Source: Arcuatula senhousia (Eukaryota > Mollusca > Bivalvia > Mytilida > Mytilidae). From it: DNA of 64,000 nucleotides. Under the pieces are notes generated by a model. That model did not search any database and was not told the DNA's origin. It saw nothing but the letters and a program-made list of their open reading frames with translations. The position numbers were made by a program, and so were the translations under genes. Positions 22,554-34,112 of this stretch are shown one piece after another; positions within the stretch are counted from its first letter, which is position 1; each line of letters begins with the position of its first letter. The stretch is from the NCBI GenBank assembly GCA_963971305.1, contig OZ020303.1:43078106-43142105 (forward strand), given 5' to 3'.

Positions 22554-24446
22554 TTAATCTAGACACCGCAATATTCTTCTATGAAGAGAATCATCAATGA
22601 GGATAGTTTCATCGTCCTCGAGTTCAAGTTCCGAACATATATATATGACGGAATGTGCGGGTACCATAGCTGGAATGCGTTTAATAAGCCTTTGTTGAAG
22701 TGGATTATTGTCAATCTTTCCGAAATAATACCCATGAATAACTTTCGAACCAGGAAGAAAGGTTATTCCCCATTTATCTGTTGATTGTTTTCGAAGTACG
22801 GTAGTTTGTTTCGTTGCTTTTAAAACATAATAAGGTTGGTCATCATCATCGGCTTTGACTGCAAAAATAGTACCCGTATTAACAAGGTCATATAAAGAAA
22901 CATCCTGGCTTTCATCATCTTCCGGTTCATGATCTCCGTTTTCTTTGTACATTCTTATAGAAGAAAAGTTTCCAAGTTGCTCAACATTTAAACATTGATA
23001 ATAGTTTATTGTTAAACAATTTTCACAAGTATAGCACGACAACTTTCTTGTTTCAACTGTGTTTGATTTCGATGTAGAAACTTGGTGAATTTTTCTGTTC
23101 TCTTTTATTGGTTTGAAATATCGGTCACGATCTCTATTAATAGTTTCAATATACCTAAAAATTCTTCGCGAGCACTTCGAATCATCTGCAGTTTCTTGGA
23201 GATTTTCAATTGCAAAATTATATAAATCTTTAGCACTTTGAATGATACACTTTCCGCGAATAACGGCCAAGTCTGCCTGTTTTTTTATAAAACCGCCGGC
23301 AGCATCTTGCGGACCACGAGCGTGAGATGTTTCAAAGAAGTTTCGAATCATTTGTTCATATCCAAAGTCAGAACAAGCATTACTTATATCGCCAATACAA
23401 TGCCGGCTCTTATATTGGGCACTACAACCGTCAGTAAATTCATGCATCACTAAAACATCGCATGCAATTGAGCTTAAGTATTCTCGAATTAGTTTTTGAA
23501 CCTCGTGGGTAAAATGATGATCATGTTTTTGATCTGGACTAATAACAATAAAATGTTCAGTAATAATATTTTGGTCATTTTCACTACTGTCTATGCCATC
23601 ATACTCTAATACGGCATGTCTATGCAATATTGTAATATGGACCGATACTTCTTGTTTTTGGAAATACGATGATTGAATTTCACACTGCTCTGTACATTTG
23701 TAATTTTCCGAAAAGTCATGTATTGCAACACAATGTTTTATCGGCAAATTGCTTATTAAACTTTTCATTTGTTTTGCTTGCCAATAAGCTCGGAATTGGT
23801 GAGACGGAAAATTTTCAAGCAATTGTTTCATGTATTCAAACATCTCAAATGCCTTGGTACTTTTCTTAACAAGTATGAGCTTTCGGACGACTTTGTCACC
23901 TTTAATTTTCACATTTTGATACTCGTACCTTTCCCATGATACAATTGATTCGTCGTTTTCATTTATTTCCTCTGGCAAAAAGTCAATTTTGCCCACACCA
24001 CAGTCAGCACATTCCCTATTTAAACAAGACATTTTATGTTGGTGGGTATTAGCGGATCGGGGGCATAATGTGGCATCTAAAAGTTCATTTAATGAACTAT
24101 AAATTGGTACCGGACAATTTTCTTTTCTAGCTACCTTTTTGGTGCGAAACTGCATGCACGACTTGAAAAGACTTCTCATTTCAACGTGATGTCTGCAACA
24201 ACATGTGAGCTTATCTTTATGAGAAGCGGCGCGGACAAAATACGGCTTACATTTCTCAAATGTACGCTGTCCTACCTTTACATCGGGGTTTTCTCTTTTG
24301 AAGTCTAAATAAAGTTCAGTCTGGGTCTTTTCAAGAATGTGACAATGATGGGAAGAATACAGTTTTGGGCCAAGACGGACACGTTTTAAATCGTTTTTGT
24401 TATTTGTCGGCCTACTGCTGCTTTCCTTTAACCAAAAATCATAAAT
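22554..24446 (-). pseudogene. Transposase-like protein, 5'-truncated
   Basis: The first ATG at 24179 gives 541 residues, but the same frame is open without an ATG up to a TAG at 24449. That extension contains KPYFVRAASHKDKLTCCCRH, which looks genuinely coding, so the true start is lost at the junction with the palindromic tandem repeat beginning at 24447. Numbering from the 24179 Met, visible motifs are a Cys-rich CLNRECADC (52-60), HDFSENY (154-160), TDGCSAQYKS (249-258), HARGPQDAAGG (286-296) and SCYTCENC near 384. D155, D250 and D292 could form a DDD/E-type catalytic triad. I recognise this as a protein type scattered in many copies through invertebrate genomes, but I cannot name its superfamily. 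The body is long and unbroken, so it is either a recent relic or under selection. No terminal inverted repeats were found. Confidence 0.6.
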
Positions 24447-24875
24447 CTATTAATTTGGGGTCACTATCCACGCCTACCCTCTGATATGATACTTGTCTCT
24501 ATTAATTTGGGGTCACTATCCACGCCTACCCTCTGATATCATATCAGAGGGTAGGCGTGGATAGTGACCCCAAATTAATAGAGACAAGTGCCTGTGTGAT
24601 ATATCAGAGGGTAAGCGTGGATAGTGACCCCAAATTAATAGAGACAAGTATCATATCAGAGGGTAGGCGTGGATAGTGACCCCAAATTAATAGAGACAAG
24701 TATCATATCAGAGGGTAGGCGTGGATAGTGACCCCAAATTAATAGAGACAAGTATCATATCAGAGGGTAGGCGTGGATAGTGACCCCAAATTAATAGAGA
24801 CAAGTGCCTGTGTGATATATCAGAGGGTAAGCGTGGATAGTGACCCCAAATTAATAGAGACAAGTGCCTGTGGCA
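24447..24875. repeat. Palindromic tandem array, 52-60-bp unit
   Basis: Units contain GGCGTGGATAGTGACCCC then AAATTAATAGAGACAAGT. Two units at 24447-24540 point left and six at 24541-24875 point right. The two orientations meet head to head at a perfect centre near 24540 (CTGATATCATATCAG). Variants carry GTGCCTGTGTGATAT spacers. Long frames on the - strand arise from the repeat itself. Confidence 0.85.
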
Positions 24876-24957
24876 ATATCCCTGAATCAATTGTACATTT
24901 GAAATTTTGGGTTCAAGCATTTTACAAACCATAAATACAAAAAAAAAACTTAAGTAA

Positions 24958-25005
24958 ATTTTAAAAAATCCTTTTAGACCTGTGTCTAAAAGGATTTTTT
25001 AAATT
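24958..25005. repeat. Perfect hairpin
   Basis: AAAAAATCCTTTTAGAC is followed after CTGT by its inverted complement GTCTAAAAGGATTTTTT, a stem of at least 17 bp with a very short loop. It lies just upstream of the Penelope-like element and may mark its 5' side. Confidence 0.75.
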
Positions 25006-25074
25006 TACATGTCATTCAAAGATATTATTTCGGAACGATTGAAAAAAGTTGCCACTTATGATCTTTTCAACTTT

Positions 25075-26914
25075 AAAGGATATCAAAACATCTTATACAG
25101 AGGGTTTATAAACTAAGAGACAGGCGACGACCAAGGTCAAGTCTTATGTCTTATGTCTCCGAGGGCGATTTTCAACTTGCAAACCCAACTTTCTGTTCCA
25201 AATTAAAAAATAATAATACTAAGAAAAATCAGCAACAAATTAAGGAATTTATCAAAACATCCGTGGAGAACAATGATCTTCAAGATAATGCAAGGAACTT
25301 GATAGTCTCCCAACCCAGGACATCGAGATTCTACATGCTTCCTAAAATCCATAAATTGGGAAACCCTGATAGACCCATAGTCTCTGCATGTAGTTGTCCG
25401 ACTGAAAACATTTCCAGTTGTCTCCATAATGTTTTCATGCCAATAGTGGAGAACTTGCCCACCTATGTTAAGGACACTACTCATGCTCTTAATGTCCTAT
25501 AGTTCTTTGAACCTGAAAATCCAAATGACTTTAGATTGTTCTCCATGAATGTTACTGCTCTCTACACTAGTATTCCGAACAATGATGCCATGATCGCTTT
25601 AAAACATTTTTTTTGACAGAAGACCCAATCCCTTTGTAAAAACGGGTGTCATCTTGAGATTAGCAGAACTTGTTCTCAATCTCAACACTTTTCAGTTTAA
25701 TGGGGAGTTTTATTCTCAGTCTGGCGGTGTTGTCATGGGCACTAGGATGGGTCCTAGTTTCGCCTGTCTGTTTGTAGGGTATTTGGAAGAGAAAATATTT
25801 CTGAATACGTTGGTCCTGTCCCTGACCTATACAAACGATACATAGATGATTTTTTCGGTGTATCCTTTGATAGTGAAGATGATGTAAACTCGTTCATCAG
25901 CTTTGTCTCTTCCTATAACCCTGCCATCCACTACACCTTTACCATCTCGCAAGAGAAACTCTCCTTCCTCGACTTGGAATGTAGCATCCAAAATGGCAAA
26001 ATAGTAACGTCTGTGTTCTATAAACCCCCCTGATGCACACTGCTACCTGCACTATCAATCTTGCCATCCCCAGAGCTGCAAAAATGCCATTTCTAGGTCT
26101 CAATTTCTGAGACTTAAACGTATTTGCAGCAGTGAGGATGATTTTAAAGTTCAAAGCAGCACTATGAAATCATTCTTTGTCAAAAGGAGATATCCTAACA
26201 ACATCTTGGATAAAGCTATCGACTCAGTTTCCCGTGTGACACGATCCAAGGCTTTGGAGCCCAGGTCAAGACGCAAGAATGACCGTATACCCTTGGTACT
26301 TACATACCACCCTCATAACATTGTTATTCGGGACATTCTGTTACGCAATTTCAAGTCCATCGTCTTGAAGGACGAACACATATCGACAGTGTTCGACTCG
26401 CCGCCCCTGACTGCTTTTTCGCAAGGGTAAGAGTTTGAGGCAACATCTTGTCTCCAGTTCATTTGACAAATCCAAGAGACGCCCTCGCTCTGACTTTTCA
26501 GGCACCAGGGGTTGTGGTCGATCCATCTGTGTCACATGTGCCTTTACCTGGGAGACTGAGGAGATAGTTGGCCCCTCCAACACTTTCACCTGCATCTCCG
26601 AAAATGTCATTTACGCCATCCGCTGTGTTAAATGCCTTAAAATTTACGTAGGAGAAACCTATCGTAGACTGGGTGACAGATTTGCTGAACACAGGAGAGG
26701 TGTTCTCAAATGCGACGATTGCCCAGTCGGCCAGCACTTTTCATTGCCAAACCATAGCGTCCAGGATATGCAGGTAACAGTTCTCATTGAAACATGCACC
26801 GGCGAAAAACAAAGACAGTTTCTTGAGCAAAGAAAAATCAACTTTTTAGGCACTTTTCAACCCTTTGGTATAAATGTAAAAAAGACAGACCTTTTCAAAA
26901 TATCTACAAACTAG
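25075..26914 (+). pseudogene. Penelope-like element: RT plus GIY-YIG endonuclease
   Basis: This is the best-preserved Penelope-like copy in the window. An N-terminal RT segment at 25146-25500 carries LPKIHKLGNPDRPIVSA. The segment near 25545 reads LYTSIP but the preceding residue is Asn where RTs have the catalytic Asp. Further on are GTRMGPSFACLF near 25740 and a frameshifted YIDDFFGV near 25840. The C-terminal frame 26435-26914 (159 residues) contains CGRSICVTC and a GIY-YIG type nuclease core, IYAIRCVKCLKIYVGET, then RFAEHRRG. Stops and frameshifts near 25501, 25615, 25820, 26030 and 26430 make it non-functional. RT joined to a GIY-YIG endonuclease is diagnostic of Penelope-like retroelements. 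The N-terminal part of the RT is short, so the copy is probably also 5'-deleted. Confidence 0.8.
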
Positions 26915-28140
26915 TCATCAAGTTCAAGATAAAAAATACCATGTGATGTTCTTCGAGTCATTTTTATGTCATTCTGTCCTCGTCAGTCGATGTGTCAACT
27001 TCTTTTACTTTTTAGCCCGTGAAGAAGGATTTTATGTCCGAAAATTTGGGCATTATTGTTCTAGTTGTTTTAAAGGTTTTATTTATTTATATTTCTTATT
27101 TGTTTTTGTCTCGCCTGCGATGAATAGTCGCGGAAGGCGAGACATAGGTATTACTTTCCGGCGGCGGCGGCGTCGTAAACTTTTTTGTAAGACTTTTGTG
27201 GACAATGAATTGCTTGAAAAGTATAATAGCTAGGCATCTGATATTTGGTATACAGACAGTTCAGGTTATGGTCTACGCAACTGTCACCATGCCGTGTGAC
27301 CCTGACCCCATTTTCACGCTACAGTGACTCTGAGAACTTAGGTCTTTTTTCAGGCCGTAAACTTTTTTGTAAGACTTTTGTGGACGATGAATTGCTGAAA
27401 AAGTATATTAGCTAGGCATCTGATATTTGGTATACAGACAGTTCAGGTAATGGTCTACACAACTGTCACCATGTCCTGTGACCCTGACCCCATTTTCATG
27501 CTCCAGTGACTCTGTGAACTTAGGTCTTTTTTCAGGCCGTAAACTTTTTTGTAAGACTTTTGTGGACGATGAATTGCTGGAAAAGTATATGAGCTAGGCA
27601 TCTGATATATAATATACAGACAGTTCAGGTTATGGTCTACACAACTGTCACCATGCCATGTGACCCTGACCCCATTTTCACGCTCCAGTGACTCTGTGAA
27701 CTTAGACCTTTTCACAGGATGAATACTTTTTTGTAAGACTTTTGCGGACAGTGAATTGCTCAAAAAGTATAATAGCAAGGCATTTGATATTGGTTATATG
27801 GACAGTTGAGGTTATGGTCTACGCAACTGTCACCATGCCATGTGACCATGACCCCATTTATACGCTCCAGTGACTCTGTGAACTTAAGTCTTTTTTTTCA
27901 GACAGAAAACTTTTTGTAATACTTGTGTGGACAATTGATTACTTGAATAGTATAATAACTAGGCATCTGTTATTAGGTATACAGACACTTTTTGTGTTTA
28001 TATCAAGAAATGAAAGCTTAGGTAGTTGATTTTAGTGGTGGTGCCGGCAGGCGAGACATACTTTTAGTGGCCACACTTGTTACCTTTTAAATGTGGCTTA
28101 ACCATCCATTTATTTATCTTTTTTATTTATACACAAGCCA
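26915..28140 (+). repeat. Penelope-like 3' UTR, split by an inserted element
   Basis: The UTR is at 26915-27107 and resumes at 28080-28140 (ACCTTTTAAATG to CCACAGTGCAACATATT). It matches 57636-57960 and 41400-41665. It includes a hammerhead-like motif at 27015-27050, here damaged at C3 (GTGAAGA instead of CTGANGA). Confidence 0.7.
27108..28079 (+). mobile_element. CTCGCCTGC-family tandem-core element
   Basis: The head GTCTCGCCTGCG and its inverted partner GGCGAGAC (27140-27147) form a hairpin, followed by a (GGC)n run. Five cores of 182 bp follow, each starting near GTAAACTTTTTTGTAAGAC (27175, 27357, 27539, 27721, 27906). The element closes with subterminal GCAGGCGAGAC and the palindromic TAGTGGCCACA before CTTG. 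The uninterrupted site at 57877-57881 fixes both ends. It encodes nothing. Confidence 0.8.
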
Positions 28141-28184
28141 CAGTGCAACATATTTTATTTCTTCAAATATTAACCAGAGTAGGT

Positions 28185-28690
28185 AAGTTGGAAAGATCGG
28201 TTCAATGGGCACAAATTGTGCTCCTCTCCTCGCCAATTTGTTTTTATACACTTGCGAGACTGAATTTCTTCAAGAACTTGTAAAAAACAAGAGAATAAGA
28301 GAGGCAAGGTCCTTAAATATCACTTTCAGATATATCGACGATGTCTGCTCCTTCGTTTGGAAGACGGATTCCTTTGATAAACCCTCCAGAGTTAGAGGTT
28401 AAGGAAAACACATAATCCAATTGCTTCATGTCATTCTTGGATTTGCATCTCGAATATGACCAGGATGGTCATCTCAATATGAAAATTTACCTTAAAAAGA
28501 TGACTTTAATTTTCAAATTATAAATTAACATTACATTGAAAGCAACATACCTAGTTCACTCGCTTACCGCGTTTATATTTCACAATTTATTCGATATGCC
28601 AGGGTTTGTACACATTTTTCTGATTTTTTTATACGACACCGCTGTCTCCGTGACCGACTGTTAGACCAAGGTTACAAGAAATAACGTCTC
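28185..28690 (+). pseudogene. Penelope-like RT fragment (duplication copy B)
   Basis: GTNCAPLLANLFLY, then FRYIDDVCSF near 28325, then LDLHLEYDQDGHLNMKIYL near 28440 are read across several frames. It is paralogous to 18600-19130 and shares its breakpoint upstream. Confidence 0.65.
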
Positions 28691-28898
28691 ATACGGTAAA
28701 AAAAATTCTTCCTTCGTTATCAGCCACTGGTGGAAAAATTCAAAATTAGGTTGAACTTATGGTTAGTGATTGTTTTAATTAGTGTTTTGCTGAATTATTG
28801 TTGTTGCGATTTATGACTGTTCCGATGTGTCATCAATGTTTTGTCTTTTCTCTTGGACATTGAGAATTGATCTGCCAAGTTCGGTAATTTTATTATTA

Positions 28899-29190
28899 CA
28901 CTGTAAAAATGGTGTTTAGATTCTAAACATAATCCTAAACACAAAATTTGTGTAGAATTTTAAAAACGTTTAGCATCTAAATATTTTTAGGATTGTGTTT
29001 AGATTAATGAAAATAGTACAGGAATTTCTAAGATTGATTTTTTTAAGAAGTGAAACATGTTTAAAACCTGAACATGTTTAGCTTTTACATGTTTAATTTG
29101 GAAAGTGTTTAAGATTTAAACACTATCTAAACATGTTTAGGGCTTGAAATGTTTTAAAAGTGTTTAGAATCTAAATACAATTTTACAGTG
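28899..29190. mobile_element. MITE with CACTGTAAAA terminal inverted repeats
   Basis: The ends CACTGTAAAA and TTTTACAGTG extend as an imperfect inverted repeat of about 30 bp (through GTTTAGATTCTAAACA) and are flanked by TA on both sides. The interior is packed with GTTTAG/CTAAAC motifs. The 292-bp element is absent from duplication copy A. Confidence 0.8.
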
Positions 29191-30441
29191 TATATTGTAC
29201 TAAGATGATCCTCTTATTAATCCTATTGTCTTCACAACCGTGTTGCGTTTTATGTTACAACCGGACCCTAGGATCGCTATATATATGGAAGAGAGAGCTT
29301 TGGCGCGCCATAAAATCTGGTTTAACCCATCATTTCATTTGAAATGCCTGTACCAGGCAAGGACCATTGCGATCTATAACTGTTCCAGTTTGTCTTCCAT
29401 GTTTTGTCTTTTCTCTTGGACATTGAGTTAAATCCTCCAACAAGTTCGGTAATTTTGTTATAACCTTTATTCGAAAAAGCACTTTATGAAGGCAGTCCAA
29501 CAATTGAAGCCATAATAACACCTTAAAAATATTGCAAAACATCCTGATCCCAGAGGAAAAACCTGACGTTTGAAAAAATGATATGTAGCTAATCACTTAA
29601 CTACACAAGAAAGGCAACCCAATAAATTGAAATGATCCTGCTATCTGTTAGAAAATATGTTCTGTAAGTATTGACTCAATCATAGAATTCTTTTCAAACA
29701 CATTATTAAATTGCTATACTAGTACTCAGAGTGGAGAGCAAAGGTTATCTGCGGTACTGACATTCAACTTTAACTTGAAATAAAGATTGGAGTTCAAAAA
29801 AGATGTCTTCTTTCTCCGTATGTATCAACTGAATTTTGAAGGAGAACACGAAAATAATGTTAAACTGACAATTGGAGAGTGACTTGCACAATCTTACAGC
29901 TTGTTTCCTGCTCAAGTATTGAAACTTAAGATCAAACTACCGTATCAGCAGATTTAGTAAGATGGAAGTAACCAAAAGCGTAGAATTTTAAAAAGATTTT
30001 TTTTTGCCAAATATGATAATGAATAGAACCGTAGAGAAATTCAATTCATATATTCGAGAGAGAAAAAAAACCCAATGATGCTGGAAAGGTTACGTGGTTA
30101 AGAGTGCAGCATGTTATTTGTAGCAAAAAGAGTAAATTAAAAAAAAAAGTGTCATTTATTGCAAAATGACTACAACACGAGATTAATTTGATGACGTTAA
30201 TTAAGCAGCATTCATATACAACACAGAGAAAGAAAGACAACTAAAACAATAATGAAGTCTTATTATCAGAAACTGAACAAATGGTGAAGGTCTCAGTCTT
30301 GTATTGTTTTTATCATAGACTTCAATAGTAAACCTGAGATTTTTGGATTTAAAAAAAAATAGCTAAAATGATTCGATACAACTTTTGCTATAATTTTTCA
30401 ATAAAAGAAGTGTTAAAAGACATTTTAAGGTGTAGATGAAA

Positions 30442-32556
30442 CAAGAGGCTCCCAGGAGCCTGAATCGCTCACTTGGTCTTGATGTCAACCCTATGATGAC
30501 TTTTGTGTAGCCAAATTAACTGAATATTTAAGCAAGAAAAAGCTTTTCTCTATCTGCAATAGTTTTCATTCTAAATAAGCAAAAAACACTATTATTCAAC
30601 TTTTAAGGGGCTGTAACTCCTATAAGGGGTTATCTGACAACTTCAACCCTATGTAAACTTTTCTACAGCTAAATGAGCTGAACATTTAACCAAGAAAAAG
30701 CTTTTCCCTATCTGCAATAGTTTTCATTCTGTAGGCCAAAAACATGAAAAAAACGCTATTTTTCAGCTTTAAGGGGCTGTAACCCCTGTAAGGGGTCATC
30801 TGACAACTTTGACCTTACCGAAACTTTTGTAGAGCCAAATGAGCTGAACATTTAAGCAAGCAACATCTTTTCTCTTTCTGCAATAGTTTTCATTCTATAG
30901 GCCAAAAACACTATTTTTCGCCTTTAAGGGGCTGTAACCCCTATAAGGGGTCATCTGACAACTTTGACCCTTTGAAGACTTTTGTAGAGCTAAATGAGAG
31001 GAACATTTAAGCAAGCAACAGCTTTTCTCTAGCTACAATAGTTTTCATTCTATTGGCCAAAAACACTATTTTTTGCCTTTAAGGGGCTGTAACCCCAATA
31101 AGGGGTCATCTGACAACTTCGACCCTATGGAGAATTTAGCAGAGCTAAATTAGCTGAACATTTAAGCAAGCAACAGCTTTTCTCTATCTGCAATAGTTTT
31201 CATTTTATAGGGCAAAAACATGAAAAAACATTATTTTAGGGGCCGTAACCCTTATATGGGGTATCTGACAAATTTGACCCTATGGAGACTTCTGTAGAGC
31301 TAAGTGAGCTGAACATTTAAGCAAGCTACATCTTCTGTCTATCTGCTATAGTTTTCATTTTATAGGGCAAAAACATGAAACAAGATTTCTGAGTAAACAT
31401 GAAATGTTTAAAACCCTCTACAAATACATTCTATCCGTACATAAATTAGAATACTATTCATTGTTAGAACTTTGGGTCATCTTGTAAAAATATAAAGAAT
31501 GATGATAAGTCAACTTACTCAACAGTGTTCATACTCTACACTGAACAGTGGAGAAAACCATTTTTGACATGTAAGGGCAAAACAATTAATAAGGGATCAT
31601 CTAATATGGTTGCCATCTTTAGATAAAAAAAATCTAAACAACATTCTTGTAGCACTCATGCCAATAAACATCTGTACAAAAAAAAATCTAAACAACATTC
31701 TTGTAGCACTCATGCCAATAAACATCTGTACCGATTAAGTTTGAACATAATTGGAATTATGGTGATCTTTTTCAAAATTTCAGGACAGGTAGATCTTAAT
31801 ATGTTGATCACTTTTGATTCTTGCGCAATTTTGATATCTGTAACCATTTTTGAGTTATTAGCAAAAAACAACAATTTACCCCTATGTTCTATTTTTAGCC
31901 ATGACGGGCATGTTTTTTGACGAATCAAAAATCCGAACGCTAGAACTGTAGCATATATGCTATTAAACAAAATGCAGTTGGTCATATGGTGTGAAATTCA
32001 GGGAAAAAGTAATGAAAAATGGTAAATTCTGACGTTTTAAGGGCAATAACTGCTAAAAGGAATGGTTTTACAGCTTTGACTTAATTACAAGAAATGTAGA
32101 TCTTGACGTGCTCAATCATATGCAATTTGAATTTTTGAAATATCTTGTATAGTTTTCAAGATATAGGGCTAAATAAGTGCAAAAATCCAGAAAAAGGGCA
32201 ATAACTCCTACATTGGTTGTTGGATCCTTTTGAAAATTTCTAGCCAGGTAGATCTCGAGGTGCTGATCACTTTAACTTGTGTCAGAATTTTGATATCTGT
32301 GATCGTTTTTGAGTTATTTGCAAAAAACTGTATTTGACCCCCCTGTTCTATTTTTAGCCATGGCGGCCATGCTTTATTACGAATCAAAAATCCGAACGAT
32401 AGTTTTGTACAAATAATGCCACTAAACAACTATACCAATTGGACTTATGGTGTCGGACAAGTTAACGTTTGAAAAATTGTTTACAGACGACGACAACGAC
32501 GGACGCCAAGTGATGGTAAAAGCTCACTTGGACCGAAGGTCTGAAGGTTCTGAGCT
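30442..32556 (-). mobile_element. AGCTCACC-family element with two core types
   Basis: On the - strand it runs from the head (AGCTCA near 32556, with a worn hairpin) through two roughly 500-bp cores (32540-31620). About seven 125-bp cores follow (31380-30480), then the tail TGAGCGATTCAGG, hairpin AGGCTCCTGGGAGCCT and CTTG at 30442. It is 2115 bp long and absent from duplication copy A at 20592-20598. It contains both core types that occur separately elsewhere in the window. Confidence 0.85.
31625..31730 (+). repeat. 54-bp tandem duplication
   Basis: ATCTAAACAACATTCTTGTA followed by GCACTCATGCCAATAAAC occurs twice in a row inside the element at 30442-32556. Confidence 0.8.
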
Positions 32557-33529
32557 AAAAAAGTGCCACAGAAGTCTGAACTAAAAATAGATATTTTCTA
32601 CTTTCACGTTAACTTCAAAAAGCAAAAAAAAAAATCTTTTCATTATTACTTTTTGATTGGAAAATACAATAAGAGCCAAAAGTTAGAAACAAATGCTTGA
32701 AAATTAATGCTGCAAACAACACAGAGAAAAGGCACTGTATTTTAATAGCATCCATGTTTTGAAAGAGCAGATCACAGATATATGACATATATTACAAGGA
32801 CGAGATTGATTAATCAACTGGTTTCGGTGGCTATAATTTAACAACACAGATGTCATGTATTTCAAGAATTTATGAATGATTATTTATTGTCTTTCAAAGT
32901 TATCTTTCCTACGACACATAGACTTTTGGGTTAATATGATTTAGAACGTTGAATCTATTTGCCGACAGGAATTCATCAGAAAACTCATCTCGATTATTAT
33001 TACTCATCATTAAATCAACTACAGTCATTAAGAATGCTTTCTGGGGAAAACAAATCTAAATACAGAAGCAACATTTGAGACGTACATGTCCAGTATCCTT
33101 TTTTCAGACTCTATATATATATATCTTCATTTTATGGAAATATATGAGGCATTGGAAAATGTACTATGATAGATTATAAATTGGTATTTGTATTTTGAAA
33201 CCACTGGGTCGATAACCGCTGCTGGTGGACCAGAGGTCCCCGAGGGTAATCACGAGTCGTCCGACTTGTCTGACACGAATTAACCATTAAATATCTAAAA
33301 AAAATTGTTATTGAAATTTCCGATTTAAAATTCAAAATTGTTTAAAACACCAGGTTTCTTTCCTTGTACTGCACATGGTCGATATCCTAGGTGCTGGATT
33401 TAGCTTCCCTGTTAGAACCTCTTAGCTTTGAGTACTTTTTATTCAATACTTTTGGTTCTGATTCAAATGCTGCTGCTTGAAATATCGATATACAGCATAA
33501 GCAAATTCACCGTTGCTGTACCTTTTTTT

Positions 33530-33840
33530 GGTATTTGTAATTATAAAGCCTAATATTAGACCCACAGTCAGCGAAGCAAGGTACCAATTGGGCATCCGAA
33601 GGTCAAAAGTCCAAAAGGACAGAGACAAAACCAGTAAACACCACGAGAATGGGACACAAACATGCAGAAATCAAGTTAAACACGGAAACACAAAAGCTAC
33701 TGAATATCAGTTAACAAGGCGAACTCAAGTCGTAATTAGAGTGAACTCAGGTGCTCCGGAAGAGAAAGCAGTTCCTGCTTGCTATAGCACACCCCGTCAC
33801 ATTGCCAACAGTCATTCAGTGTGTCAAATCCGGTAAGAAA
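33530..33840 (-). repeat. Retroelement 3' tail, antisense (copy B)
   Basis: This is the counterpart of 21530-21832 in the duplicated segment, with the same CTCTTCCGGAGCACCTGAG line on the - strand. Confidence 0.7.
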
Positions 33841-34112
33841 GACATGTTGAAAAGCAGTCAGTAAGCATTACAGCCTTGAATTAGAAAATGTTTCTCTTTA
33901 TCTGCATTTTTGTAGATGTGTATGAAGCTGGTTTAGTAGTAGGGTCAGACCGGTGATATAGCAGACGCATTAACAATTGTTCATGCAAATATGATACTTA
34001 AGGATGATCGCTGGTCAATTTTTTTACCATTAAACGTGACAAGAATAGTTTTTGCCAAGTGACCCCATATTTTCTTTTTATAAAAGGGTTTATTAGGCCA
34101 TTTAGAGCTGAT

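Larger units (their letters stand above)
28157..34112. repeat. Segmental duplication, copy B
   Basis: This is the counterpart of 18575-22120. It gained a MITE (28899-29190), a repeated piece of its own sequence after the MITE (29200-29470) and the 2.1-kb element at 30442-32556. It lost the segment equivalent to 19960-20120. Confidence 0.85.

Noticed and set aside
24708..24932. 74-codon frame with repeated HRHLSLLIWGHYPRLPSD
   Set aside because: It is produced by the palindromic tandem array; unit length variation breaks the frame elsewhere.
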